Shown here: positions 9,754 to 19,274 of the stretch, piece after piece
Layout of the letters: every line of letters begins with the position of its first letter
Numbering within the stretch: position 1 is the stretch's first letter
Source of the DNA: Thiomicrorhabdus marina
GTDB taxonomy: Bacteria > Pseudomonadota > Gammaproteobacteria > Thiomicrospirales > Thiomicrospiraceae
DNA: 64,000 nt
Assembly (NCBI RefSeq): GCF_017571465.1
Contig: NZ_JAGETV010000008.1
Location: forward strand, 49,710 to 113,709
Reading direction: 5' to 3'
Position numbers and translations under genes: made by a program
The notes under the pieces: model-generated
Databases searched by the model: none
The model's input: the letters and a program-made list of their open reading frames with translations, nothing else
Told to the model about the DNA's origin: nothing

Positions 9754-10209
9754 GTGGAATTCAGAGGCGACCACAAATTGAATATCGATGCGAAGGGGCG
9801 AATTGCGATCCCTAAGAAGTATCGTGACTATTTGCAGGAAGAGCATGACTCTGTCCTGTATGTCTCCTATGACACAGGAAATGAATGCCTAAATATTTAC
9901 CCGAAACAACAATGGCTTAAATTTGAAGCCAAAATGATGAGCTTACCAAACACTAATCCGACTATTCGCAAAATGCAGCGTTTATTGATTGGTCGTGTTA
10001 ATGAACAGACATTGGATGCTCAAGGCCGTATTAATGTCGGGCCGCAACATATCGAACGGATGCAGTTTGGCAAAGAAGTCATTCTGGTTGGACAGGGTCG
10101 ACGTTTTGAGTTGTGGGATAAAGCCAACTGGGATCATGATGGTGATGAGAGCTTGAATGAAGCCGAGTTGCAAGAATTGGGTGAATTGCTGCCTGACTTT
10201 AGTTTCTAG
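9754..10209 (+). CDS. mraZ: Transcriptional regulator MraZ
   Basis: First gene of the dcw cluster; a DNA-binding autoregulator with two SpoVT/AbrB-like halves. Each half shows its signature: LNIDAKGRIAIPKKYR at the N terminus and LDAQGRINVGPQH near residue 90. Length (151) is normal. The GTG start at 9754 gives the family N terminus (FRGDHKLN). It ends directly against an ATG at 10210, but rsmH probably starts at 10243. Confidence 0.96.
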   Translation: MEFRGDHKLNIDAKGRIAIPKKYRDYLQEEHDSVLYVSYDTGNECLNIYPKQQWLKFEAKMMSLPNTNPTIRKMQRLLIGRVNEQTLDAQGRINVGPQHIERMQFGKEVILVGQGRRFELWDKANWDHDGDESLNEAELQELGELLPDFSF

Positions 10210-10242
10210 ATGTTAAGTCTAAAAAGTGCTGAGAAAGTAAAC

Positions 10243-11190
10243 ATGAGCGAAGAATTTAATCAGCATTTTAGTGTTCTTTTACAAGAATCCATTGATGCAT
10301 TACGTATTAAGCCAGACGGTATCTATTTCGATTGTACTTTCGGTCGCGGTGGTCATTCGCGCAAGATTCTCGATGCTTTAGGCGAAAACGGTCGTTTATA
10401 TGCCATCGATCAAGACCCGCAAGCGATTGCTTATGCTAAAGAGCATTTTGACGATCCTCGTTTTGAGATTATCTACGGCAGTTTCGAGCAATTAAACGAT
10501 TATTGCAGAGAACGTGATTTGCTCGGCAAGGTAGATGGCGTGTTAATGGATTTAGGCGTCTCTTCCCCTCAGTTGGATGATGCTGATCGCGGTTTTAGCT
10601 TTATGCGCGAAGGGCCTTTGGATATGCGCATGAACACCGAAGCCGGCTTAAGCGCTAAAGAGTGGTTACAGCAGGTTGATGAGGACACGCTAAAGAAAGT
10701 TTTGAAAAACTACGGCGAAGAACGATTTTCCGGACGCATTGCACGAGTAATTAAAGAAGCAGTTGGTGCCAATCAACTCAATACCACCAAAGATTTGGCA
10801 GAGTTGGTTGATAAAGCATCACCGAAAAAAGAAAAAAATAAACATCCGGCGACGCGTACTTTTCAGGCGATTCGCATTGCGGTTAACCGCGAATTGGATG
10901 TGCTGAAAAATGTATTAGAAGCGTCACTTGAGGTGTTAGCCCCAAGCGGCAGACTGGCGGTAATCAGTTTCCATTCATTGGAAGATCGAATTGCCAAGGT
11001 GTTTATTCGCGACCAGTCACGAATTCGGGATCTTTTCCCCGACTCACCGGTGCAGATAGAAGTGATCGAGCCGGTGTTGAAAAAAATAGGCAAGCCGATT
11101 TTTCCTTCCAAAGAGGAGTGTGAAATCAACCCAAGATCGAGAAGTGCGGTTTTGCGGATTGCCGAGAGACTTAACGAATCTTCAAATTGA
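10243..11190 (+). CDS. rsmH: 16S rRNA (cytosine1402-N4)-methyltransferase RsmH (MraW)
   Basis: Methylates C1402 of 16S rRNA, the same nucleotide modified by RsmI encoded at 4.5 kb. Motifs: [25 protein letters not shown] (SAM site), [21 protein letters not shown], and [12 protein letters not shown] near the C terminus. The start at 10243 ([11 protein letters not shown]) is chosen because GAGAAAG lies just upstream and the family begins close to this point; an in-frame ATG at 10210 abuts the mraZ stop with no ribosome-binding site. Confidence 0.95.
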   Translation: MSEEFNQHFSVLLQESIDALRIKPDGIYFDCTFGRGGHSRKILDALGENGRLYAIDQDPQAIAYAKEHFDDPRFEIIYGSFEQLNDYCRERDLLGKVDGVLMDLGVSSPQLDDADRGFSFMREGPLDMRMNTEAGLSAKEWLQQVDEDTLKKVLKNYGEERFSGRIARVIKEAVGANQLNTTKDLAELVDKASPKKEKNKHPATRTFQAIRIAVNRELDVLKNVLEASLEVLAPSGRLAVISFHSLEDRIAKVFIRDQSRIRDLFPDSPVQIEVIEPVLKKIGKPIFPSKEECEINPRSRSAVLRIAERLNESSN

Positions 11191-11208
11191 CAGAGAGAGG
11201 ATAGAGCA

Positions 11209-12582
11209 ATGAAATTTATTTCAGAAGACGCACCGGCGGGAGATATCCGCCAAGCAGGCATGCCTGTAATCAAGGTTATCGGCCTTGGCGGCGGCGGCGG
11301 TAACGCCGTTAACTACATGATGGAAAACACCATTGAGGGTGTGGATTTCTTAGTGGCGAACACGGATGCCCAAGCGCTTGCTCACTCTCATGTTCAGAAG
11401 CGTATTCAACTAGGTGAAAAAGGCCTAGGTGCCGGTGCCGATCCTGAAAAGGGACGCATGGCGACGAAAGATTCTCTGGAAATGCTTAAACGCGAAATCG
11501 AAGGCGCGGACATGTTGTTCCTTGCAGCCGGTATGGGCGGTGGAACCGGTACAGGTTCAGCGCCTGTTGTTGCTCAACTTGCGCGTGAAATGGGCGTTTT
11601 GGTCGTTGGTGTGGTTTCAAAGCCATTCAGCTACGAGCGTCGTGGGCGTGCAGCAGAAGCAGGGATTGAAGAGTTGACTCAACACGTTGATTCACTGATC
11701 ACTATTCCAAACGACAAGCTTCAAGAAATCGTGGGTGACGACTTTACGCTAAACAATGCGTTTAACTATGCGAACGAAATCCTGCTTTCAGCAGTGCAAG
11801 GCATCACTGAATTGGTCACTCGTCCGGGTCTGATCAACGTCGACTTTGAAGATTTGCGTACTGTAATGTCTGAGCGCGGAATGGCGCTTATGGGTGTTGG
11901 TCACGCAACCGGCGAAGACCGCGCGATTAAAGCGACTAAAAAAGCGGTTGCTCACCCACTTCTTGACGATATCGAAGTTTCTGGTGCGAAAGGCATTCTA
12001 ATCAATGTCACTTCTGGGCCTAACCTAACCATCAGCGAATTCAATGCAGTGGGTGATGTGATTGACCAAGTTGCCGCACCGGATGCAAAAGTCATTATCG
12101 GTAACTCGCTTGATGAAAGCATGAACGACGAAATTCGTGTAACGGTTGTAGCAACCGGTCTAACTAAGCGTGAAGAACAAACGATTGCACCGCAGCAAAC
12201 GGCTCGCAATGTCGGTTTAAACAGTGCGGTTAACCAAATGCAGCAGAGTTCGCAAGCTGAGGCTCCGGCAGCACAACAAGTCGTACACCAACAACCGAAC
12301 TATGCTCAGCATCAAACGGTAGCGACGCCGAACTATCAAGTTCAATCTGCGCAGCCACAAGTGGTTGAAACGTCACCGGCGTTTGCCGAGCAAGCAGTTC
12401 AACAACCGCATTATCAGCCGCAAATGAACACGGTTGTTCAACCGCAAGTTGATCAAGTTGCGCAGCAAAAAATTGACAATGAAGCGAAAGAACAGCGTTC
12501 TGTTATCGCTGAAATGGCAAACGGCTTCTCAAGTGGTGAATTGCTAGATATCCCAGCATTCCTACGCCGCCAAAAAGACTAA
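11209..12582 (+). CDS. ftsZ: Cell division protein FtsZ, in an unusual position within the dcw cluster
   Basis: Tubulin-like GTPase that forms the division ring. Visible: GLGGGGGNAVNYM, the GTP-binding signature GGGTGTGSAP, the T7-loop region VDFEDLRTVM, a glutamine/proline-rich linker (about residues 325-430) and the canonical C-terminal peptide LLDIPAFLRRQKD that binds FtsA/ZipA. Length 457. A strong ribosome-binding site (AGAGAGGA) precedes ATG 11209. In most gammaproteobacteria ftsZ closes the cluster after ftsA; here it sits 18 bases after rsmH and before ftsL. Codon choice (CGT, GGT, AAC, GAC) looks more like a highly expressed gene than its neighbours do. A second ftsZ elsewhere in the genome cannot be excluded. 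Confidence 0.97.
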   Translation: MKFISEDAPAGDIRQAGMPVIKVIGLGGGGGNAVNYMMENTIEGVDFLVANTDAQALAHSHVQKRIQLGEKGLGAGADPEKGRMATKDSLEMLKREIEGADMLFLAAGMGGGTGTGSAPVVAQLAREMGVLVVGVVSKPFSYERRGRAAEAGIEELTQHVDSLITIPNDKLQEIVGDDFTLNNAFNYANEILLSAVQGITELVTRPGLINVDFEDLRTVMSERGMALMGVGHATGEDRAIKATKKAVAHPLLDDIEVSGAKGILINVTSGPNLTISEFNAVGDVIDQVAAPDAKVIIGNSLDESMNDEIRVTVVATGLTKREEQTIAPQQTARNVGLNSAVNQMQQSSQAEAPAAQQVVHQQPNYAQHQTVATPNYQVQSAQPQVVETSPAFAEQAVQQPHYQPQMNTVVQPQVDQVAQQKIDNEAKEQRSVIAEMANGFSSGELLDIPAFLRRQKD

Positions 12583-12595
12583 TTAGTCAGATTGA

Positions 12596-12631
12596 TTTCA
12601 CGCGCATTTTTCTCTGTCACTGCGCGTGAAA
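12596..12631 (+). other. Perfect 11-base hairpin between ftsZ and ftsL
   Basis: TTTCACGCGCA (12596-12606) and TGCGCGTGAAA (12621-12631) are exact inverted repeats around a 14-base loop. No T-run follows, so a simple intrinsic terminator is unlikely; an mRNA-stability or processing hairpin would fit the need for much more FtsZ than FtsL. Confidence 0.5.
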
Positions 12632-12648
12632 TTTGGAGTTGTTAAACG

Positions 12649-12978
12649 ATGCATACTTCAAACAAGCCCACGAACCTTTCTCAAACAAAGTCGAGTGGGC
12701 TTTTTTTATTGGTGCTTTTAGTCCTGTTTTTGTTTGTCTTGCTGATCGGCAATATTTTGTTGTCGCATGAGATTCGAGGCTTACAAAAAGAGTATTACAA
12801 GACTCACGATCAACTTCTGGACGCGCGTGACCAGCGTGGCGAATTAATGATTGAATATTCGCATTTAACTTCGCCTGCCAGAGTCGAGAAAATCGCCAAA
12901 GAGCGATTGGGTATGGTCAATATCCAAGACCATAAGCAAACGGTATTTATCGTCGAAAAGGACCAGAAAATTGAGTAG
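12649..12978 (+). CDS. ftsL: Cell division protein FtsL
   Basis: Bitopic divisome protein of 109 residues. A cytoplasmic tail of about 18 residues is followed by one hydrophobic helix (LFLLVLLVLFLFVLLIGNILL) and a periplasmic coiled-coil-like segment with the typical ending YSHLTSPARVEKIAKERLGMV. It overlaps ftsI by 8 bases, implying translational coupling. Confidence 0.9.
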   Translation: MHTSNKPTNLSQTKSSGLFLLVLLVLFLFVLLIGNILLSHEIRGLQKEYYKTHDQLLDARDQRGELMIEYSHLTSPARVEKIAKERLGMVNIQDHKQTVFIVEKDQKIE

Positions 12979-15037
12979 GTTTTTTAGTCGCGACATTCTG
13001 ATTTTTCTGCTGATTAGCGCCATGATGTTGGTGCTGTTAGGTCGTGCTTTCCATAATCAGATTATTGAAGCGGATACGATGCGCGAAGAAGCGGATGACC
13101 GCCATGAGCGTACCTATCGTATTCCTGCGGTGCGCGGTGAAATCTATGATCGTAATGGCAGCCTACTAGCGTTGAGTACGCCAATGGTTGCGGTACAGGT
13201 CGATCCGAAAAAAATCAAAGAAGAATTGCATAACTATCAGCAGTTGATGCAGCTACTCGATATGAACAGTAGTCGCTTTATGCAGTTGGTGCGTGATAAC
13301 CGCGATAAAAAACTCAGTTTTGTACGCAATATTGAAAGCGAAAAACTGCAACATCAAATTGAAGCTTTAAAGTTACCGGGCGTATTTGTCAAAAACATCG
13401 AATACCGCTATCAAGCCGGTAGCGATAAAAACAGTGGTCGTAGTATTACGGTGACTAAACAAATGCCGTCACTGTGGGTTCAAGAATCCATTGTGTCGCG
13501 TTATCTGTATCTTTTCGAACGTCTTGGCAAGGCATTGAATATCCCGCCGCAAAAAATTTATCGCGCGGTTTATGCGGATAAAGATCGTCACCTCTATATC
13601 AAACGTCAATTAACACCGGATTATCGAGAGAAGGTTGATAGCCTGCGTTTGCCGTATGTGTTTGTCACCAATGAGTACAAGCGTTTCTATACCAATGGTG
13701 AAGTGAATGCTAACTTGATTGGCTTTACCAATATCGATGGTATCGGTAAAGACGGTTTGGAGCGCGCTTATGATGCCTATCTACAAGGGCAAGATGGCGC
13801 TAAGGTGGTGATTAAAGATGTACGTGGAAATGTTATCAATACGATTAAAGCCAGTTACACGCCTGGCGAAGAACAGTCAGCCAATCAAGGTTATGCCAAT
13901 GGCGGCGATATTCAGTTAAGCATTGATCAGAATATTCAATATTACACCTATAAAGCGCTCATGCAGGTGATGTACAAACATCAGCCGAAAAGTGCTAGCG
14001 CCATTGTTTTAGATGCCAAAAGCGGTGAAATTCTCGCGATGGCAAATGTGCCAAGTTACCACGTTAATCGTGGCTCGGATCGTAAAGGTGCCGGACTGCG
14101 TAACCGAGCGGTTACCGACTTTATTGAGCCTGGATCAACTATTAAGCCATTCATTATTGCCAAGGCGATGGATATGGGGCTGATTAATCAAAACACGGTA
14201 ATCGATACCAAAAAAGGTGTTTTGTATGTGCAAGGCAATCGCATTAAAGATACCTCGCGGCATGGTGAATTAACGCCGGAGGGGATTATCCAGAAATCCA
14301 GCAATGTCGGCACCGCCAAAATCGCATTGATGATGGATAAACATGATCAGTATGAACTTTATAAGCAGCTTGGTTTTGATCGTGATAGTGGTATTTATTT
14401 TCCGGGCGAAGCGGTTAAATCTTTGAAGCACGCCGATTTTTGGCGGGAAATCGATCAGGCAAGTATGTCATACGGTTATGGTTTTAATATTAACTTATTA
14501 AATCTTGCACGAGCCTATACGGTTTTTGCCAATGATGGTGTTTTGAAAGAAGTCAGTATCTTTGCACGTGTTGATGAGAGTAAAAAACCGGTTGAAGCGG
14601 AGAAACGCATCTATCAACCGGAAGTGGCGCGTCAAGTTCGACAGATGATGGCTAAGGTTACCCAACGTGGTGGTACGGCGCTTCAGGCACAGATTCCGGG
14701 TTATCAAGTGGCCGGGAAAACCGGTACTTCGCACAAAACTTCGCGTAAAGGCGGGTACCAACAAAACACCTATATGTCGATGTTTGCCGGCATGGTACCG
14801 GCCAGTAATCCAGATATGATTATGGTCGTGGCGGTCGATGAACCGTCGCGTGGTGATTATTACGGCGGAAAGGTAGCTGCACCGGTTTTCAAGGAGGTCA
14901 TGCAACAGGCGTTGCGTTTAAGAAATATTGCGCCGGATATGTTGCCGGCTGATCATCCTGAATTATTCCTGCAGCAATCAGCGCCTTTCAAAGGACAGAT
15001 TGCTCATAACGGCCAACCGGCATCGAGTGTGCCATGA
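12971..15037 (+). CDS. ftsI: Septal peptidoglycan transpeptidase FtsI (PBP3) with a duplicated N-terminal module
   Basis: Class B penicillin-binding protein that crosslinks septal peptidoglycan with FtsW. A membrane anchor at residues 9-24 precedes RGEIYDRNG. The transpeptidase motifs are in order: STIK (389-392), SSN (443-445) and KTGT (583-586). The start is TTG at 12971, inside ftsL. At 688 residues it is about 100 longer than E. coli PBP3. The excess is explained by two tandem versions of one segment: residues 90-150 (...EALKLPGVFVKNIEYRYQAG) and 181-243 (...DSLRLPYVFVTNEYKRFYTNG), where relatives have one. It ends in a 4-base ATGA overlap with murE. Confidence 0.95.
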   Translation: MSRFFSRDILIFLLISAMMLVLLGRAFHNQIIEADTMREEADDRHERTYRIPAVRGEIYDRNGSLLALSTPMVAVQVDPKKIKEELHNYQQLMQLLDMNSSRFMQLVRDNRDKKLSFVRNIESEKLQHQIEALKLPGVFVKNIEYRYQAGSDKNSGRSITVTKQMPSLWVQESIVSRYLYLFERLGKALNIPPQKIYRAVYADKDRHLYIKRQLTPDYREKVDSLRLPYVFVTNEYKRFYTNGEVNANLIGFTNIDGIGKDGLERAYDAYLQGQDGAKVVIKDVRGNVINTIKASYTPGEEQSANQGYANGGDIQLSIDQNIQYYTYKALMQVMYKHQPKSASAIVLDAKSGEILAMANVPSYHVNRGSDRKGAGLRNRAVTDFIEPGSTIKPFIIAKAMDMGLINQNTVIDTKKGVLYVQGNRIKDTSRHGELTPEGIIQKSSNVGTAKIALMMDKHDQYELYKQLGFDRDSGIYFPGEAVKSLKHADFWREIDQASMSYGYGFNINLLNLARAYTVFANDGVLKEVSIFARVDESKKPVEAEKRIYQPEVARQVRQMMAKVTQRGGTALQAQIPGYQVAGKTGTSHKTSRKGGYQQNTYMSMFAGMVPASNPDMIMVVAVDEPSRGDYYGGKVAAPVFKEVMQQALRLRNIAPDMLPADHPELFLQQSAPFKGQIAHNGQPASSVP

Positions 15038-16626
15038 AGACCTTTGCACAGATTGTCGACTTTCTCGGTCAGCACCGATGGATTGCGAAAGATAAGCTTG
15101 CCTCGTTAGATGCAGGCTTTTCTGCTTCTGAAATGGCGAAATTTGTTTTTAGCGATTTAACTAATGACTCGCGCCAAATCACTGAAAATTCGCTCTTTAT
15201 TGCTTTGCAGGGTGGTCAGAATCACGCGCTAGACTTTCTTGGAAATGTTCTCGGGAAGGGTTGTAGATTGATTTTGGCCGACCGTGAATTAACGTCGAAC
15301 GAAAAAGGGCTTGTCGAACTGCATGCTGCGCAAGCAGTGGTGATTGAAGATCTCGCAGAGCGCCAAGCAGCCTTGGCAGCGGATTTCTTCGGTTATCCGA
15401 GCCGGAAACTCAAAGTCATCGGTATTACCGGCACTAACGGAAAAACCTCAACTGCTTTTTATTGCGCGCAGTTATTACAGGTGTTGGAGCAGAAGGTTGC
15501 CATGATCGGTACGCTAGGCTATGGCTTGCTTAATGATTTACAAAAAGGCATGAACACCACGCCGGATGTGATTCAGGTGCAGCGACTATTGGCGCAGTTT
15601 GTCGCTGAGAAAGTTGATTTTGTGGTGATGGAAGTCAGTTCTCATGCGGTTGAATTAGGGCGAATCAAGCAAGTCCATTTTGCGACCTTAGCGTTAACGC
15701 AGGTGACCAGCGATCATTTGGATTTTCACGGCTCGCAAGAGGCTTATGAAGCCGCTAAGGTCAAGCTATTTCAGCAGTATGACTCTGATCATAAAGTGAT
15801 GAACCTAAACGACCACATTGGCGAAGCCTTAATTAATAAATGTCATCCTCACTGTTTGCATAATCACGACTGCGATTTTTGGGGTTATCAACTCCACAGA
15901 AAAGCTGATAGTGTGCCAGTGCAACCAAAGGAATGGTTGCAATTGTGTTTATTGCGAGCGAGCGATTTGCAGTTGACGCAACAAGGTATGGCTTTTAATT
16001 TGCGGCATGCACAGCAAGACTTTTCGATTGCAGTGCCGCTCTTAGGAGCCTTTAATGCCGAAAACCTACTGTGTGCGGTGAGCTGTGTTTTAGCTAACGG
16101 TTTTGACGAGCAAAAAGTTGTGGCGGCCTGTCAGAGCGTACAACCGGTCGCCGGACGAATGCAGAGCGTACATCATCAACCGACCGTGGTAGTCGATTTT
16201 GCGCATACTGCCGATGCTTTACAGAAATTGTTGGAAGCGGTTGCAGAACATCAAAAAGATCAACCGATTATGGTTTTGTTTGGCTGCGGTGGTGATCGTG
16301 ACAAGCAGAAACGGCCAAAAATGGCACAGATTGCAGAGCGGTATGCGAATCAGCTAATAATTACTTCCGACAACCCCAGAAGTGAAGACCCGCAGCAAAT
16401 TATTGATGAAATCGTTGCCGGTTTGCTCGCACCCGAAAAAGCGTTGCTCGAAATTGACCGTAAAGCGGCGATTGAAATGGCGCTACAGAAACTGCAGGAT
16501 AATCCGCAGGCGATTTTGGTGGTTGCCGGCAAAGGCCACGAAGATTATCAAGAAATAGCCGGTAAACGCTATCCATTTAGCGATGCTAAGGTGGTCGAAA
16601 ACTGGTTTAGCCAACACGAGAAATAA
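15034..16626 (+). CDS. murE: UDP-MurNAc-tripeptide synthetase MurE (meso-DAP adding)
   Basis: Adds meso-diaminopimelate to UDP-MurNAc-L-Ala-D-Glu. N-terminal uridine-binding domain (FSDLTNDSRQI), ATP site GITGTNGKTST at about residue 131, and a C-terminal ligase domain containing TSDNPRSEDP; the DNPR motif is the marker of DAP-specific enzymes. Length 530, somewhat above the E. coli protein. The start overlaps the ftsI stop (ATGA) and murF follows after 11 bases. Confidence 0.96.
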   Translation: MKTFAQIVDFLGQHRWIAKDKLASLDAGFSASEMAKFVFSDLTNDSRQITENSLFIALQGGQNHALDFLGNVLGKGCRLILADRELTSNEKGLVELHAAQAVVIEDLAERQAALAADFFGYPSRKLKVIGITGTNGKTSTAFYCAQLLQVLEQKVAMIGTLGYGLLNDLQKGMNTTPDVIQVQRLLAQFVAEKVDFVVMEVSSHAVELGRIKQVHFATLALTQVTSDHLDFHGSQEAYEAAKVKLFQQYDSDHKVMNLNDHIGEALINKCHPHCLHNHDCDFWGYQLHRKADSVPVQPKEWLQLCLLRASDLQLTQQGMAFNLRHAQQDFSIAVPLLGAFNAENLLCAVSCVLANGFDEQKVVAACQSVQPVAGRMQSVHHQPTVVVDFAHTADALQKLLEAVAEHQKDQPIMVLFGCGGDRDKQKRPKMAQIAERYANQLIITSDNPRSEDPQQIIDEIVAGLLAPEKALLEIDRKAAIEMALQKLQDNPQAILVVAGKGHEDYQEIAGKRYPFSDAKVVENWFSQHEK

Positions 16627-16637
16627 AGGAAATTAGG

Positions 16638-18131
16638 TTGCAAGCATTTTGCTGGAATGATCAACAACTGCAACAAGCGGTTCACGGACAACGACTTAAT
16701 GCCGAAGCAGGGCGGAGAACCTTTGACAAGGTCGGTACCGACTCGCGTGCAGTTGATGCGCAGAGCTTGTTTGTTGCTATTTGTGGCGAACGATTCGATG
16801 CCCACCAATTTTTGCAGCAAGTCGTTAGTGCTGGTGTTGCTGTCCTATTGATTTCTAATCAGCAGGCATGGGCGGACATCGCTGATTCGATTGAACTCAT
16901 ACAGCAGCCGGCGGTGATTTTGGTTAAAGATACTCGTATTGCACTGGCGGATTTCGCACGTTGGCATCGTCAACAGATGCCATTGAAAAAACTGATTGCC
17001 GTCACCGGCAGTAACGGCAAGACTACCACCAAAACTATGCTGGCGCAGGTGTTTGCCGAAGCCGGACAAACTTTAGCTACGGAAGGCAACTTAAATAACG
17101 ATTTTGGTGTGCCGCGCACATTATTGAAGATTCGTCCGGAAGATGAGTACGCGATTATCGAGATGGGCGCAAACCATCCGGAAGAAATTCGTTATTTGAC
17201 CAATATTGCCGAGCCGGATATTACTTTAATTACAAATGTCGCTGGTGCGCATTTGGAAGGGTTTGGGTCGCTACAAGGCGTGGTTGAAACCAAAGGCGAG
17301 ATTATCGAGGGACTTAATCCGCAAACCGGTGTAGCGATTTTTAATGCCGATATGCCGGGTTTGGATTTCTGGTTACAGCGCTCCAAAGAAATCGGTTTAC
17401 AGAGCGTTAAGCTGTTTGCCAAAAAGGCCGAACAGACCTCGCCAGAGAATGACTATGAAATGGTCTACTTTGCTGATGTAAACACACAAAATGGCGGTAT
17501 TGACTTTAGCTTACAGGTCAATCAATTAGAACCGGTGCAAGTGACTATGCCGATTCTCGGTGAACATAATGCGATGAATGCTGCGGCAGTGTGTCAGGTA
17601 GCTTTGTCGGCCGGTTTGCCAATGCCGCAAATCGTCAAAGCTCTAGCGCAATTTTCCGGAGTGCCGGGACGTTTGCAACAGAGCAAAATTCGCTGCGGTT
17701 TATTGTTGGATGACAGCTATAATGCCAACCCTGAATCGGTCAAAGCCGGCTTGGCGGCGGTTGCGGCTTTGCCGGGTTGTTCGATAGCTTGTCTCGGTGC
17801 GATGGCCGAACTTGGCAAATTTACCGAAAGCGGTCACGCCGATGTTGCCAAATTTGCCGCACAAGTAGGCGTTGATGCCTTATTGGTATATGGCGAAGCG
17901 GCGCAGCAGATGCCGAAAATTTATCAACACGAATTACAGACAAATGCAGCTTTGCGAGAACAACAAAGCTCGGCGTTTGCCGAACATGATCAATTAAATC
18001 AACAGCTCGACCAACTTCTCCAACAATGGTCGGGTCAACAATGTGAGCAAATCAATGTTTTGGTGAAAGGCTCACGCAGTAGCGAAATGGAGCGAGTCGC
18101 ACAATTCCTGAGAGAGAATTGGGCGGAATAG
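16638..18131 (+). CDS. murF: UDP-MurNAc-tripeptide:D-Ala-D-Ala ligase MurF
   Basis: Joins D-Ala-D-Ala to the cell-wall precursor. Motifs: DKVGTDSRAVDAQSLFVAICG, ATP site VTGSNGKTTTKTML, EMGANHPEEI, GEHNAMNAAA and DDSYNANPESV. The start is TTG at 16638, behind AAAGGAAAT. Length 497 is slightly long. It sits 11 bases after murE and 32 bases before mraY. Confidence 0.96.
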   Translation: MQAFCWNDQQLQQAVHGQRLNAEAGRRTFDKVGTDSRAVDAQSLFVAICGERFDAHQFLQQVVSAGVAVLLISNQQAWADIADSIELIQQPAVILVKDTRIALADFARWHRQQMPLKKLIAVTGSNGKTTTKTMLAQVFAEAGQTLATEGNLNNDFGVPRTLLKIRPEDEYAIIEMGANHPEEIRYLTNIAEPDITLITNVAGAHLEGFGSLQGVVETKGEIIEGLNPQTGVAIFNADMPGLDFWLQRSKEIGLQSVKLFAKKAEQTSPENDYEMVYFADVNTQNGGIDFSLQVNQLEPVQVTMPILGEHNAMNAAAVCQVALSAGLPMPQIVKALAQFSGVPGRLQQSKIRCGLLLDDSYNANPESVKAGLAAVAALPGCSIACLGAMAELGKFTESGHADVAKFAAQVGVDALLVYGEAAQQMPKIYQHELQTNAALREQQSSAFAEHDQLNQQLDQLLQQWSGQQCEQINVLVKGSRSSEMERVAQFLRENWAE

Positions 18132-18163
18132 CCAAATAATAATGACAAAAAGTTGAGTTTAGG

Positions 18164-19246
18164 ATGCTTATTTATTTAACCGAATATCTGCAGCAATACA
18201 TCTCCGGGTTTGCGGTATTTAGCTATATCACCATGCGTACGATTATGAGTGTGCTAACCGCATTGCTGTTGTCCTTTTTGATTGGCCCGGCAATGATTCG
18301 TTGGTTGACGCGTTTAAAATGCGGGCAAGCGATTCGTAGCGACGGCCCGCAAACGCATTTGGCTAAACGTGGAACGCCGACGATGGGTGGAACCATGATT
18401 CTGTTCTCGGTGGCGGTAGCGGTCATATTGTGGGGTGATTTAACCAATCACTATCTGTTGATTATTACCTTAACGATGCTGGGTTTTGGAGCAATCGGTT
18501 TCTGGGACGACTACAAGAAAGTCGTTTATCGTGATCCGAATGGCATGAGCGCACGCATGAAACTGTTTTTGCAGTCGTTAATCGGTTTTATTGCGGCCTA
18601 TTCGCTGTTTGCGTTAGCGACGGTTCCGGCGGAAACTGATTTGCTGATTCCGTATATGAAAGACACGGTGATTCATCTTGGCGCTTGGACAATTCTGCTC
18701 AGTTATTTTGTGATTGTCGGCACTTCTAACGCGGTTAATTTAACCGATGGTCTGGATGGTCTGGCAATTATGCCGACGGTCATGATTTCCGGTGCACTCG
18801 GCGTGTTTGCTTATCTTTCCGGTAATGCCGTGTTTTCTGATTATCTGAATATTCCGTATATTCCGGGCGCCAGTGAAGTGACGATTTTCGCTGCTGCCCT
18901 GGCCGGTGCCGGCTTAGGCTTTCTCTGGTTTAATGCGCATCCGGCACAGGTCTTTATGGGCGATGTCGGCTCTCTGGCGATTGGGGCATCATTAGGCGTA
19001 ATGGCAATTGCCGTTAAACAAGAGCTGATTTTGGTGATTATGGGCGGGGTGTTTGTCGCCGAGACCATTTCGGTCATTTTGCAAGTCGGTTCTTATAAGC
19101 TTCGTAAAAAACGTATTTTCCTGATGGCGCCTTTGCACCATCATTTTGAACAGAAGGGGTGGCACGAATCACAGGTGATCGTGCGTTTCTGGATTATCAC
19201 CATTATTTTGGTATTGATCGGTCTGGCGTCGTTGAAGTTGCGTTAA
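18164..19246 (+). CDS. mraY: Phospho-MurNAc-pentapeptide translocase MraY
   Basis: Integral membrane enzyme making lipid I from UDP-MurNAc-pentapeptide and undecaprenyl phosphate. About ten hydrophobic helices; signatures [18 protein letters not shown] (aspartate pair), [16 protein letters not shown] and the histidine-rich [13 protein letters not shown] near the C terminus. Length 360 is exact for the family. Confidence 0.97.
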   Translation: MLIYLTEYLQQYISGFAVFSYITMRTIMSVLTALLLSFLIGPAMIRWLTRLKCGQAIRSDGPQTHLAKRGTPTMGGTMILFSVAVAVILWGDLTNHYLLIITLTMLGFGAIGFWDDYKKVVYRDPNGMSARMKLFLQSLIGFIAAYSLFALATVPAETDLLIPYMKDTVIHLGAWTILLSYFVIVGTSNAVNLTDGLDGLAIMPTVMISGALGVFAYLSGNAVFSDYLNIPYIPGASEVTIFAAALAGAGLGFLWFNAHPAQVFMGDVGSLAIGASLGVMAIAVKQELILVIMGGVFVAETISVILQVGSYKLRKKRIFLMAPLHHHFEQKGWHESQVIVRFWIITIILVLIGLASLKLR

Positions 19247-19274
19247 TAAAGAATTGAATAGGAAGTCAGAGAAT

